Source: Desulfotignum sp.
Lineage (GTDB): Bacteria > Desulfobacterota > Desulfobacteria > Desulfobacterales > Desulfobacteraceae
Reading direction: 5' to 3'
DNA length: 26,225 bases
Assembly (NCBI GenBank): GCA_011390695.1
Contig: JAABRW010000114.1
Location: 1-26,225 of the forward strand
Shown piece after piece: positions 16,290 to 23,936 of this stretch. The notes beneath the pieces are model-generated. The model ran no database searches and was not told where the DNA came from. It was given only the letters and a program-made list of their open reading frames with translations. Every line of letters starts with the position of its first letter. Positions within the stretch are counted from its first letter, which is position 1. Position numbers and translations under genes: made by a program.

Positions 16290-17408
16290 TCAGTTCCTTT
16301 CCATCTGGATGATGCGGCAGATCCATTGGTTGGTCTTTTTTTGCCGCTCCCGCTTTATATAGGCGGACAGGGTGATCCGGGCCTGGTTCAGCTGCACCGT
16401 TGATGATACTTTGAATATATTGCTGTCATATCGGATCATGCGGTCAAAAATTTCCCTTTCTTTTGCTGATAAATCTATAACCCGGTTATACCATCCTTTG
16501 TCAAGCAGGTTTATAAACATTTTGCCATCTTCTGATTTTTGTGTACGATAGTCAAGCATATCCTGGGCAAACCCATCCATTCCCCGGGGAAGCAGTGCCG
16601 CAAGGACCCTGATGCCGGCGGTGTTAATATTTATCCGGCCCGGGTAGCGGTATGTTGTTCCATCAGCATGCAGGTCTGAAATTCCGTAAACAGTGAAGAT
16701 CTCCCCCAATGCTGCAGGGGTTTTTTCCAAAGAGTTCTCCGGATTATCAGGCCCTTGACTATCTGTAATGGAAGCAAAAAGACCCAGATTCAAACCTTTT
16801 ACAAGCAGCAGTTCGGAAACATGGTGCAACACCCCGTCTGCACAGGCATAAGGTGGTGAAAGTCCTGCATAATATGCGGATTCAGCACCTGACAGCCCGG
16901 ACACGGCACCATCATCTTCTGAATCCAGCCAGTCTTTGAGGGCATTGATAACAGCAGCCGTGGCCTGAAGATCCCTGGATTGGTCTTCTAAGATGTGAAG
17001 ATCCAGAAAATTTTCCCATAACCTTACCTGGTCCCGGTTCTCTGTATGGCCGGGAAACTGCTGCAACAGTGCATTTGCCTGTATTTTTCCCAGTTCATCA
17101 GTGATTTCAAGGGATATCCGGCCCCGGGTATAACCCAGCTGTGCTGTGATTTGAGAAAGTATCTCAGGATCAGCCCAGTCTTCCTGGATGGAATCAATGT
17201 CTGTTTTTTCAGCATCATCAGCCAGAAGAGCCATGGCCAGGTGGATTGCGGACAATGCCATTTCCCGGGCAGTAAACCGGTCGGTCTGATGCCCTGCAGC
17301 GATGACTGATTTATTGGTGAGCCTGGCAAGGTGCAGTCCGGTTGCCAGAAGCACGGAAATTACGCCCAGAACCACAAGAAGCGCCATGCCGTTCCGGTTG
17401 CATTTCAT
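16290..17408 (-). CDS. gspK: T2SS minor pseudopilin GspK
   Basis: A 372-residue minor pseudopilin at the pseudopilus tip. The prepilin leader is MKCNRNG with cleavage before MALLVVLGV. Position +5 of the mature protein is Val rather than the Glu of other pseudopilins, a known GspK trait. The large globular insert includes a helix-hairpin-helix-like PGRININTAGIRVLAALLP near residues 250-270, typical of GspK. The start overlaps the gspJ stop (ATGA). Confidence 0.93.
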   Translation of the reverse strand: MKCNRNGMALLVVLGVISVLLATGLHLARLTNKSVIAAGHQTDRFTAREMALSAIHLAMALLADDAEKTDIDSIQEDWADPEILSQITAQLGYTRGRISLEITDELGKIQANALLQQFPGHTENRDQVRLWENFLDLHILEDQSRDLQATAAVINALKDWLDSEDDGAVSGLSGAESAYYAGLSPPYACADGVLHHVSELLLVKGLNLGLFASITDSQGPDNPENSLEKTPAALGEIFTVYGISDLHADGTTYRYPGRININTAGIRVLAALLPRGMDGFAQDMLDYRTQKSEDGKMFINLLDKGWYNRVIDLSAKEREIFDRMIRYDSNIFKVSSTVQLNQARITLSAYIKRERQKKTNQWICRIIQMERN

Positions 17409-18082
17409 TTTTCCACCTTTCTGGATACCGGCAGAAAAAAGGCTGTTCTGATTTTGTGCCCGGCATCATCTTGGCCTGCGGTCTGTATGGCAATTATGAC
17501 CTGGGTGGGTATGGTGAATTCAAATGTGTCTGCATCTGAATCCCAGGTGTTGTGTTCAGTTCCCCGGCTGTCTGTGAAGGTGAGAGAAAAGGTGTGGATA
17601 TCTTTTACCAGAACCGGATCCGTGCAGGGATCTGGCCCGTTTTCGGAAACAAAGGTTCTGTCTGACCGGTGCAGATCAAAACGGTTCCCGTTGCGGTGTA
17701 CATAATAGTGAATCCTGGCTGCTCCCGGAATTGCACCGGGGCCCGTTTCCAGATGGTTGAGACTGGCAAACTGCAATTGTGAAAAAAAACTGCCGCCGAC
17801 ATTGGTTTCTGCAGCCGCAAACCGGAAAATATCCGGATCTTCATTAAAACCGGGCGGGTGGTACCGGGGGGGCCGGGGGAGGATGATCATTTCCAGGTCT
17901 GCTCTCATGGCCTGTAAGCCCAGGCGGAATTGTTCCTGTCTGCGTATATCGTGTGTCACCAGATCCGCTGATGTCAAAAAGGACCTGAAAGTAGCGTACA
18001 GTGTGGTCAGTGTGATGGAGAAAATGACCATGGCCACCAGGATTTCCAGCAGCGTGAATCCGTTTTTTTCGGGATCAGTCAT
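17405..18082 (-). CDS. gspJ: T2SS minor pseudopilin GspJ
   Basis: 225 residues from the ATG at 18082, which overlaps the gspI stop by 8 nt. Longer in-frame starts would lie inside gspI and would displace the leader. The leader is MTDPEKNG with cleavage before FTLLEILVAMVIFS, with Glu at +5. The globular part has the GspJ features RDLEM-like MRADLEMIILPRPP and the late VKDIHTFSLTFTDSRG strand pair. GspJ joins GspI and GspK at the pseudopilus tip. Confidence 0.92.
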   Translation of the reverse strand: MTDPEKNGFTLLEILVAMVIFSITLTTLYATFRSFLTSADLVTHDIRRQEQFRLGLQAMRADLEMIILPRPPRYHPPGFNEDPDIFRFAAAETNVGGSFFSQLQFASLNHLETGPGAIPGAARIHYYVHRNGNRFDLHRSDRTFVSENGPDPCTDPVLVKDIHTFSLTFTDSRGTEHNTWDSDADTFEFTIPTQVIIAIQTAGQDDAGHKIRTAFFLPVSRKVEK

Positions 18083-18497
18083 CGGTTTCAACCAGATACC
18101 GCCAAGTGATAATGGTATGGGACCTGCCGGTTTTAGGGGAGTATATGTCAAACTGGATTTTTTTCAATCTGGCAGACTGCTGTTCCGACAGGGTGAGCGG
18201 CTCTTCAAATGCAGAATCTTCAAAGGTACAGGTCCATTCAAGTCCTTCATAACCCGGTCCGAAATCACCTGACCGGTCGTAAGGCGGGTCCTGGGAAGCG
18301 GTCAGAAAAGCCAGTTGCCGGCCTGCCAGCAACGGAATCATACCCTTGAATTTGCCGGCTCCGGCCAAATGTATTGTGCCGGCATGCAGCTGCAGCAGGG
18401 TCACAAGTACCATGGCCAGCAATACCATGGCCACCAGGACCTCCAGAAGGGTGAATCCGCGGTTATGGTGTATGGAAGATCTACTATGTGCAGTCAT
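18075..18497 (-). CDS. gspI: T2SS minor pseudopilin GspI
   Basis: 140 residues from the ATG at 18497, chosen because it gives a short basic leader ([14 protein letters not shown]) before FTLLEVLVAMVLLAMVL, with Glu at +5. It overlaps the end of gspH by 14 nt. The length and the tip-complex neighbours (gspH, gspJ, gspK) match GspI. Confidence 0.9.
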   Translation of the reverse strand: MTAHSRSSIHHNRGFTLLEVLVAMVLLAMVLVTLLQLHAGTIHLAGAGKFKGMIPLLAGRQLAFLTASQDPPYDRSGDFGPGYEGLEWTCTFEDSAFEEPLTLSEQQSARLKKIQFDIYSPKTGRSHTIITWRYLVETDD

Positions 18498-19002
18498 CAA
18501 ATGAAACATGGTCAAAAACAGTTTCAACATCCATGAGAAACGGTTCGATTTTCATGGACACAGGGGTGTCAGCCCCGTCCAGCTGCAGGATGACCAGGTC
18601 TGAATACCCGTGCCTGCTGAACCGGATGGTCTGAACCGACCTGTCTTCCCGAATTTCCTGGGTCGGCCGGGCAAATGCTACTTCAGAGATGCGCAGGTTT
18701 CCGGCAAGTTCAAATGCATGAGCCCTGGCGTTTTCCCGTGCAGGGTCGTCCATGGATGTATCGGTTATCCAGACACGATCAGATGCCATGTCAATGTGTA
18801 AAAAAAAATCATGGTTTTTCTGCATTGCTTTGTATTTGAGGGAGGTGATCAATCCGGCCAGGTCGCTGACCCCCTGGATTCCGGTTTTAAAAAAGCCGGC
18901 ACCTTTGAATACCGGTATGGAAAAAGCCATAAGGGTTGCAATAATGGTGATAACTACAATGACCTCTACAAGGGTAAACCCGTATGGTTTTTTGAAGATC
19001 AC
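18484..19002 (-). CDS. gspH: T2SS minor pseudopilin GspH
   Basis: 172 residues. Leader MIFKKPYG with cleavage before [17 protein letters not shown], with Glu at +5, then a hydrophobic helix and a beta-rich globular domain ([34 protein letters not shown]) as in the GspH/FimT family. The start overlaps the gspG stop as ATGA. GspH links the major pseudopilus shaft to the GspI-J-K tip. Confidence 0.9.
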   Translation of the reverse strand: MIFKKPYGFTLVEVIVVITIIATLMAFSIPVFKGAGFFKTGIQGVSDLAGLITSLKYKAMQKNHDFFLHIDMASDRVWITDTSMDDPARENARAHAFELAGNLRISEVAFARPTQEIREDRSVQTIRFSRHGYSDLVILQLDGADTPVSMKIEPFLMDVETVFDHVSFDDCT

Positions 19003-19433
19003 CCAAGTTCCCAGCTTTTGATATCCTGGTTTTTTCCTTCCCCGCCCGGAACACCGTCTGCACCATATGACAGTATATCGTAATCCCCGTTAACGCCCGG
19101 ACAAAGATAAAGGTATTCTCTTTCCCAGGGGTCTTTGGGCAGTTTGCGTTTGTCCAGGTATCCGTTTTCATTCCATTTGGGCGGCACCGGATCTGTGGTG
19201 GGTTTTTCAATGAGGGCTGCCAGGCCCTGTTCAGTGGTGGGGTAAAATCCATTGTCCAGATGATACATTTTCAAACTGGTCTCAATGGCGGCGATATCTA
19301 CTTTTGCCTTGATCACTTTTGCCTCATCGGTTCTTCCCATATACCTGGGCACGATCATTCCGGCCAGAATGCCCAGGATGATCACCACCACCATCAACTC
19401 TATAAAAGAAAACCCTTTGTTGTTCATCATCAT
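18999..19433 (-). CDS. gspG: T2SS major pseudopilin GspG
   Basis: 144 residues; first gene of the gsp operon. Leader MMMNNKG with cleavage before [18 protein letters not shown]; the +5 Glu is E12 of the precursor. Conserved GspG blocks follow: [22 protein letters not shown], then [16 protein letters not shown], then the calcium-loop end [20 protein letters not shown]. Three consecutive ATGs start the gene, so the exact first Met is uncertain by one or two residues. A weak AGGGA lies about 11 nt upstream. Confidence 0.97.
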   Translation of the reverse strand: MMMNNKGFSFIELMVVVIILGILAGMIVPRYMGRTDEAKVIKAKVDIAAIETSLKMYHLDNGFYPTTEQGLAALIEKPTTDPVPPKWNENGYLDKRKLPKDPWEREYLYLCPGVNGDYDILSYGADGVPGGEGKNQDIKSWELG

Positions 19434-19759
19434 TGTTTGTCAGTCCCTGAAATGGCGAAGTGGTAAGTTACAATACGTATTTTTTGTTTCCACAGACTTA
19501 TATCACAACCGGTTTCATTGTGCCAGATCTTTTGTGCCGGATACCAGTGCCCTTTCTTTAGCATTTTCCCGCCTTTAACAGCCTGCGGCAGCAGGTCGTT
19601 TATGCCTGTTTTGATCAGCACTGTTTGCACCAATACTGTCCGGAATTGTGCTGCCGGGATACCAGATGACATTGACATTGGCGGTGAAGTTTATTACACA
19701 TATCCAAAATTATTAAAACTGTTTCAAAAAAATGGAGCAAAATCCGGGATTGTATGTAA
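19434..19759 (+). other. Divergent gap between gspG and the glycan operon
   Basis: This 326-nt stretch must hold the promoters of the gsp operon (leftward) and of the sugar operon (rightward), but no promoter stands out. Near its right end, ~19653-19763, a plus-strand frame reads GIPDDIDIGGEVYYTYPKLLKLF and ends with TGA overlapping the next ATG as ATGA. It looks like natural protein and may be the 3' remnant of a lost upstream gene. A small hairpin, CCTGC-GGCA-GCAGG, lies near 19582-19595. No RNA gene is seen. Confidence 0.4.
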
Positions 19760-20098
19760 ATGAAAGTACTGCTCACCGGTGCCACCGGATTTGTGGGAAA
19801 AGCCCTGTACCAGGAACTTTTGGTCCGAAAATACAATTTGACCTGTGCATTCAGAAAAGCGCACAAAAACCGGTTGATAACGGTTTTTGGAGACTGCGCG
19901 CCCTGTTTTGTGGACCATGTGGATAAAAATACTTTGTGGTCTCCCTGCTTGAAGGATGTCGACCAGGTGGATGCTTCCAGGTTACAGACTCTAATGGCAT
20001 GGAAACCACGGGTGACGGTGGACCAGGATATTATGGCGACTGTACAATGGTGCCTGGCAGACCGCAGACACGCTGGAAAGAAAAAGGCGCAGGTATAA
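19760..20098 (+). pseudogene. Internally deleted WbpV-like epimerase
   Basis: 112 codons, in frame. Residues 1-~69 align with the start of the intact epimerase at 4882 (LLTGATGFVG; NLTC; the CFV block; LKDVD against LEQTD). Residues ~70-112 align directly with its end (VDASRLQTLMAWKP against LDTGKIQKVLGWHP, then ATVQWCLADRR against QTVDWYVNRK). About 220 codons are missing, including the Y-x3-K centre, so no catalysis is expected. The junction falls near 19963-19975. Identity to the intact copy is moderate, so this is an older paralogue and not a recent duplicate. The frame stays open to a stop 3 nt before the WbpL-type gene. A short coupling peptide or residual NAD-binding role is possible but unsupported. 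Confidence 0.8.
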
Positions 20099-20101
20099 TC
20101 C

Positions 20102-21076
20102 ATGTTCATTGTTTTGTTAAGCTTTTTATCTGGGATGACAGGATCATGGGTTATCATGAAATACGGTGCCATGATCGGTGTCATTGACAGGCCCAGCAAA
20201 AGAAGCTCCCATCATAATAACATTCCAAAGGGCGGTGGGTTCGGTATCCTGGTCGCCCTTGTTTTTGCAAGTTTGATATTGAAAATCCCTGTGTTCATAT
20301 GGATGCCGGCCCTGGTGATATCTCTGGCCAGTTTCTGGGGTGCGGACAAATATATTCTGCCTGTGTCACAGCGGCTGGTGATCCATTTTGGGTGCAGCCT
20401 GTTTTTTCTGGTTTTTTTCTTATTCTGGAAACAGGCGGATGCCCTGACCTATGTTGCCTGGCTGCCGGTTCTTGTTTTTATAGTTGGGACGGCAAACTTT
20501 TACAATTTCATGGACGGTATAGACGGTATTGCCGGCATTACAGGGTTTCTTGCGTTTTCACTGACAGCTTTTTATGCTTGGTTTTCAGGCCTGGACCAGG
20601 CCGTTGTTTACCTGGGCCTTTCCCTGGCGTTTTCATGTCTGGGATTCCTGTGTTTTAATATCCCCAGGGCAAAGGTTTTTTTAGGGGATGTGGGCAGCAT
20701 TCTTCTGGGATTTGTCTTTGCCTGTCTCGTTGTGTTTTTATCACGGAATCTGTCAGATTTTATGGTCATGGTCGGGTTTCTGGCACCGTTTTATTTCGAT
20801 GAACTATTTACCATGGTTGTCAGAATAAAACACAAAGATTCTTTGATAGAGCCCCACCGCAAGCATATCTACCAGATACTGGTAAACGAGGCCGGCATCG
20901 GGCACTGGAAAGTTTCGCTGGGATACGGCATGGTGCAGCTGGCCATTGGGGTGTCTGTGATCGCTGTCCAGCCAAAGGGATGGGGGGGGGTATTGGGCAC
21001 ATATTTTCTTTACGGCCTGATATTTGCCATGGTTTCCATTATTATCCGCAGAAAATTTGTTGATGATGAGAATTAA
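20102..21076 (+). CDS. WbpL/WecA-type polyprenyl-phosphate N-acetylaminosugar-1-phosphate transferase
   Basis: A 324-residue polytopic membrane enzyme of the MraY/WecA/WbpL family, which moves a HexNAc-1-phosphate from UDP to undecaprenyl phosphate to start O-antigen or polysaccharide units. Motifs: DRPSKRSSH (29-37), IPKGGG (41-46), NFMDGIDG (135-142, catalytic aspartates), FLGDVGS (193-199) and PHRKHIYQ (251-258). There are about ten hydrophobic segments. The product resembles WbpL more than WecA in length and motif spelling; the sugar could be FucNAc, QuiNAc or GlcNAc. It lies 3 nt after the epimerase remnant and overlaps the dehydratase gene by 14 nt. Bases 20377-20402 recur at 5868. Confidence 0.92.
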   Translation: MFIVLLSFLSGMTGSWVIMKYGAMIGVIDRPSKRSSHHNNIPKGGGFGILVALVFASLILKIPVFIWMPALVISLASFWGADKYILPVSQRLVIHFGCSLFFLVFFLFWKQADALTYVAWLPVLVFIVGTANFYNFMDGIDGIAGITGFLAFSLTAFYAWFSGLDQAVVYLGLSLAFSCLGFLCFNIPRAKVFLGDVGSILLGFVFACLVVFLSRNLSDFMVMVGFLAPFYFDELFTMVVRIKHKDSLIEPHRKHIYQILVNEAGIGHWKVSLGYGMVQLAIGVSVIAVQPKGWGGVLGTYFLYGLIFAMVSIIIRRKFVDDEN

Positions 21077-22958
21077 ATTTACCAGAAATCTGATAGTGAC
21101 ACTGTTGCTTGATGCTGTCCTTTTATGGGTATCCTTTTATCTGGCCCATGTGATCCGATTTGATTTTGATGTGCCTGTGTGGGCCATGAAAAAATTCTGG
21201 AATCTACTTGGTTTTGTATTGGCTGGAAAGCTTGTCTGTTTTTATTTTTTTGATATGTACAAAGGCATGTGGCGGTATACAAGCATCAATGATCTGATGA
21301 ATATCATCAAGGCATCAACCATTGCCAGTCTTGGCCTGATTGTGTTTGTTCTGTATAAAAACAGATTTGAAATGGTGTCCAGATCGGTATTCATCATTGA
21401 CTGGTGTCTGACCATCATGCTGGTCATGGGCCTGCGGGTGTTTATCCGGCTGTGTTTTGAGAATTTCACAGAAACCTTCCGTGTACAGGATCTGGTGGGC
21501 AAGCTTTTGTCTATATTTGGGAAAAAAACACAAAAAGGCAGACAAATGCTGATTATCGGGGCCGGAGACTGCGGGGAAAAAATCTGCCGGCAGTTCCGGG
21601 AAAACCCTTCTGTCCAGTCTCATGTGAGGGGATTTCTGGATGATGATACCGCCAAGATCGGCAGGAAAATTCACGGTGTTCCAGTGCTGAATACCATTGA
21701 CGCGCTTGAAACGGTTGTCACCAGTATGGCAATAGAGGACATTATCATTGCCATTCCTTCTGCCACCTCGGAACGGATGCGGCATATTGTGGATCTGTGC
21801 AAAAGTGTGGACGTTGACTTTAAAATCATTCCTGATATGGGAGAGCTGATTGACGGCAGGATCACTATCAACGCCATAAGGGATGTGGAGTACAAGGACC
21901 TTCTGGGAAGAGAACCGGTGCGGCTGGACAAAAAAGAGATCGGCGGCTATCTGGGCAAAAAATGTGTGCTGGTTACAGGGGCAGGGGGCTCCATCGGTAC
22001 CGGTTTGTGCCGGCAGATATGCCGGTTTTCCCCAAAAAAGATTATTCTGCTGGAAAGGGCGGAAAGCCCATTGTACGAGATTGACCTTGAATTGAGGAGA
22101 AATTTTACACAGGTGGATGTGGTGCCGGTACTGGCAGATATCCGGGATAAAGCGGAACTGGCAGCCATATTCGGTCGATATAGTCCGGAAATTGTGTTTC
22201 ATGCAGCAGCTTACAAGCATGTTCCCATGCTTGAGAACCATCCCTGGAAAGCGGTTGAAAACAATATCTGCGGCACACAAAACCTTGTGGCTGCAGCCCG
22301 GGATTTCGGATGTGACAGGTTTGTATTTGTGTCCACCGACAAAGCGGTGAATCCCGCAAATGTTATGGGAGCAAGCAAGCGTGTTGCAGAACTGCTAGTC
22401 CAGAAAACAGATGGTGCAGCCATCTCATCCACACGGTTTATGACGGTGCGGTTCGGCAATGTCATCGGCAGTGTGGGCAGCGTGATCCCTTTGTTTAAAA
22501 AACAGATTCGGGAAGGGGGGCCGGTTACGGTTACCCATCCGGACATTATACGATATTTCATGCTGATCCCTGAGGCCTGCCAGCTGATCCTCCAGGCCGG
22601 GGCCATGGGTAAGGGCGGGGAAATTTTTATCCTTGAAATGGGGGAACCGGTGAAAATCGATACCATGGCAAGGGACCTGATCCGGTTTTCAGGGTTTGAG
22701 CCGGATAGGGATATCAAAATTGTCTACACCGGTCTGCGGCCCGGGGAAAAACTGTACGAAGAACTGATGACTGACCAGGAAGGGGTCATCCCCACAAACC
22801 ACAAAAAAATCAGGGTGTTGAACAGCCATACCGGGGATGTACGCCTTCTTACGGCCAGGCTGGAAGATTTGAAAAACGCAGCAGAAAAAAGAGACCCGGA
22901 TGGGGTAAGAAAGGGGTTGCGCCAGATTGTACCGGAATACCATGAAACGGCTGGTTGA
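21063..22958 (+). CDS. WbpM/PglF-type UDP-GlcNAc 4,6-dehydratase (membrane-bound)
   Basis: About 631 residues from the ATG at 21063, just inside the end of the transferase gene; a longer start at 21024 would lie within that gene. Four N-terminal membrane helices (LIVTLLLDAVLLWVSFYLA and following) precede a CoA-binding-like Rossmann domain (MLIIGAGDCGEKICRQF) and the SDR domain (CVLVTGAGGSIGTGLCRQI). The active-site stretch STDKAVNPANVMGASK has Met where most SDRs have Tyr, the S-M-K variant typical of WbpM, FlaA1 and PglF. These make UDP-4-keto-6-deoxy-HexNAc, the branch-point to QuiNAc, FucNAc and bacillosamine. Its neighbours suggest the 4-keto product is then aminated. Confidence 0.95.
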   Translation: MMRIKFTRNLIVTLLLDAVLLWVSFYLAHVIRFDFDVPVWAMKKFWNLLGFVLAGKLVCFYFFDMYKGMWRYTSINDLMNIIKASTIASLGLIVFVLYKNRFEMVSRSVFIIDWCLTIMLVMGLRVFIRLCFENFTETFRVQDLVGKLLSIFGKKTQKGRQMLIIGAGDCGEKICRQFRENPSVQSHVRGFLDDDTAKIGRKIHGVPVLNTIDALETVVTSMAIEDIIIAIPSATSERMRHIVDLCKSVDVDFKIIPDMGELIDGRITINAIRDVEYKDLLGREPVRLDKKEIGGYLGKKCVLVTGAGGSIGTGLCRQICRFSPKKIILLERAESPLYEIDLELRRNFTQVDVVPVLADIRDKAELAAIFGRYSPEIVFHAAAYKHVPMLENHPWKAVENNICGTQNLVAAARDFGCDRFVFVSTDKAVNPANVMGASKRVAELLVQKTDGAAISSTRFMTVRFGNVIGSVGSVIPLFKKQIREGGPVTVTHPDIIRYFMLIPEACQLILQAGAMGKGGEIFILEMGEPVKIDTMARDLIRFSGFEPDRDIKIVYTGLRPGEKLYEELMTDQEGVIPTNHKKIRVLNSHTGDVRLLTARLEDLKNAAEKRDPDGVRKGLRQIVPEYHETAG

Positions 22959-23541
22959 TTTTTCAATTGCACTGGTACTGGTTGCTGTCCTGCTGCCGGT
23001 GTTTGCGCTGATTGCCGTGCTGGTGCGGCGGAAACTGGGATCTCCGGTGATTTTCAAGCAGATGCGGCCGGGATTCAAAGGCAGGCCGTTTATGATGTAC
23101 AAATTCCGGTCTTTGACCAATGACACGGATGACACCGGCAGACTTCTGCCGGATACGCAGCGGTTTACCCGGTTCAGCGCCCTGCTGCGCAGATCCAGCC
23201 TGGATGAACTGCCGGAGCTGGTAAATGTATTAAAAGGAGATATGAGCCTGGTGGGGCCCAGGCCGCTGCTGATGCAGTATCTGGAACGGTATGACAGGCA
23301 GCAGGCCAGGCGGCATGAAGTTCTGCCGGGAATCACGGGATGGGCTCAGGTGAACGGCAGAAATGCGGTCTCCTGGGAGAAAAAATTCAAACTGGATGTG
23401 TGGTATGTTGACCGCCATGATTTTTTGCTTGACATGAAAATTATGCTGATGACCCTTGTCCAGGTGTACCGGCAGGCCGGCATACACCAGAAGGGACATG
23501 TGACTGCCGCAGAATTTTTGGGGAACACAAAAGATGAGTGA
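22942..23541 (+). CDS. PglC/WcaJ-family monotopic sugar-phosphate transferase
   Basis: 199 residues from the ATG at 22942, overlapping the dehydratase gene by 17 nt; the upstream in-frame TTG (22927) is less likely. MKRLVDFSIALVLVAVLLPVF is the re-entrant membrane helix. FKQMRPGFKGRPFMMYKFRS and RRSSLDELPELVNVLKGDMS carry the catalytic Asp-Glu pair; SLVGPRPL and PGITGWAQVNGRN follow. The short, single-domain form matches PglC, which transfers a phospho-sugar such as diNAcBac-1-P onto polyprenyl phosphate. Encoded next to a dehydratase, acyltransferase and aminotransferase, bacillosamine is the most economical substrate guess. Confidence 0.93.
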   Translation: MKRLVDFSIALVLVAVLLPVFALIAVLVRRKLGSPVIFKQMRPGFKGRPFMMYKFRSLTNDTDDTGRLLPDTQRFTRFSALLRRSSLDELPELVNVLKGDMSLVGPRPLLMQYLERYDRQQARRHEVLPGITGWAQVNGRNAVSWEKKFKLDVWYVDRHDFLLDMKIMLMTLVQVYRQAGIHQKGHVTAAEFLGNTKDE

Positions 23542-23935
23542 CAGGTTTGTGAAATGGGAATATCCGGAAATTATCGAGGGTCTGCCCACAAAATACCACT
23601 GGATTGTTCAGGGAACAGCCGGATTTTCCCTGGGATATAAAACCGATATCGGTGCCTTTGTCTATATCAATGCCAAAGAAGGAGTGGAGATTGCGGATTT
23701 TGTCCAGGTGGGATCGCATTGTTCGGTGTATTCCGTTTCCACCATAGACCAAAAAAAAGGGAGGGTGGTATTGAAAAAAAATTGCCGCATCGGCAGCCAT
23801 ACCACGATAATGCCGGGGGTTACCATTGGAGAGAATGCAATTGTCGGGGCCCACAGCTTTGTGAACAAAGACATACCAGATAATGTGGTAGCCTTTGGTG
23901 TTCCGGTTGAAATCATCAGGGTCTTGGAGGGATAA
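23534..23935 (+). CDS. Short hexapeptide-repeat (left-handed beta-helix) acyltransferase
   Basis: 133 residues starting within the PglC-type gene (8-nt overlap, ATGAGTGA). Hexapeptide-type coils are seen at IGAFVYINAKEGVEIADFVQ and CRIGSHTTIMPGVTIGENAIVGAHSFV, ending in VVAFGVPVEIIR, the usual closing coil of sugar N- or O-acetyltransferases. At 133 residues it lacks the N-terminal Rossmann-like domain of PglD (~195 residues), so it is not a standard PglD; it is closer in size to VioB/QdtC-type or WbbJ-like enzymes with fewer coils. Likely substrate: the 4-amino sugar made by the downstream aminotransferase. Confidence 0.85.
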   Translation: MSDRFVKWEYPEIIEGLPTKYHWIVQGTAGFSLGYKTDIGAFVYINAKEGVEIADFVQVGSHCSVYSVSTIDQKKGRVVLKKNCRIGSHTTIMPGVTIGENAIVGAHSFVNKDIPDNVVAFGVPVEIIRVLEG

Positions 23936-23936
23936 T

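Noticed and set aside
6174..19433. Type IV pilus locus as an alternative reading of the secretion genes
   Set aside because: GspC with PDZ, GspK, GspL, GspM, GspN and the GspG calcium-loop end are specific to type II secretion; no pilT, pilM-Q set or pilA is present.
19535..19668. Imperfect direct repeat TGCCGGATACCAG-like, about 115 nt apart
   Set aside because: It is short, with two single-base indels; no link to an attachment or target site is visible.
19430..19678. 82-codon minus-strand frame ending in an ATGA overlap with gspG
   Set aside because: The overlap is tempting, but the product has no motif, no plausible start with a good ribosome binding site, and gspG is normally able to lead the operon. 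Worth checking for conservation only.
21315..22280. 321-codon minus-strand frame inside the 4,6-dehydratase gene
   Set aside because: The sense gene is unambiguous; the antisense frame is His- and Cys-rich without motifs.
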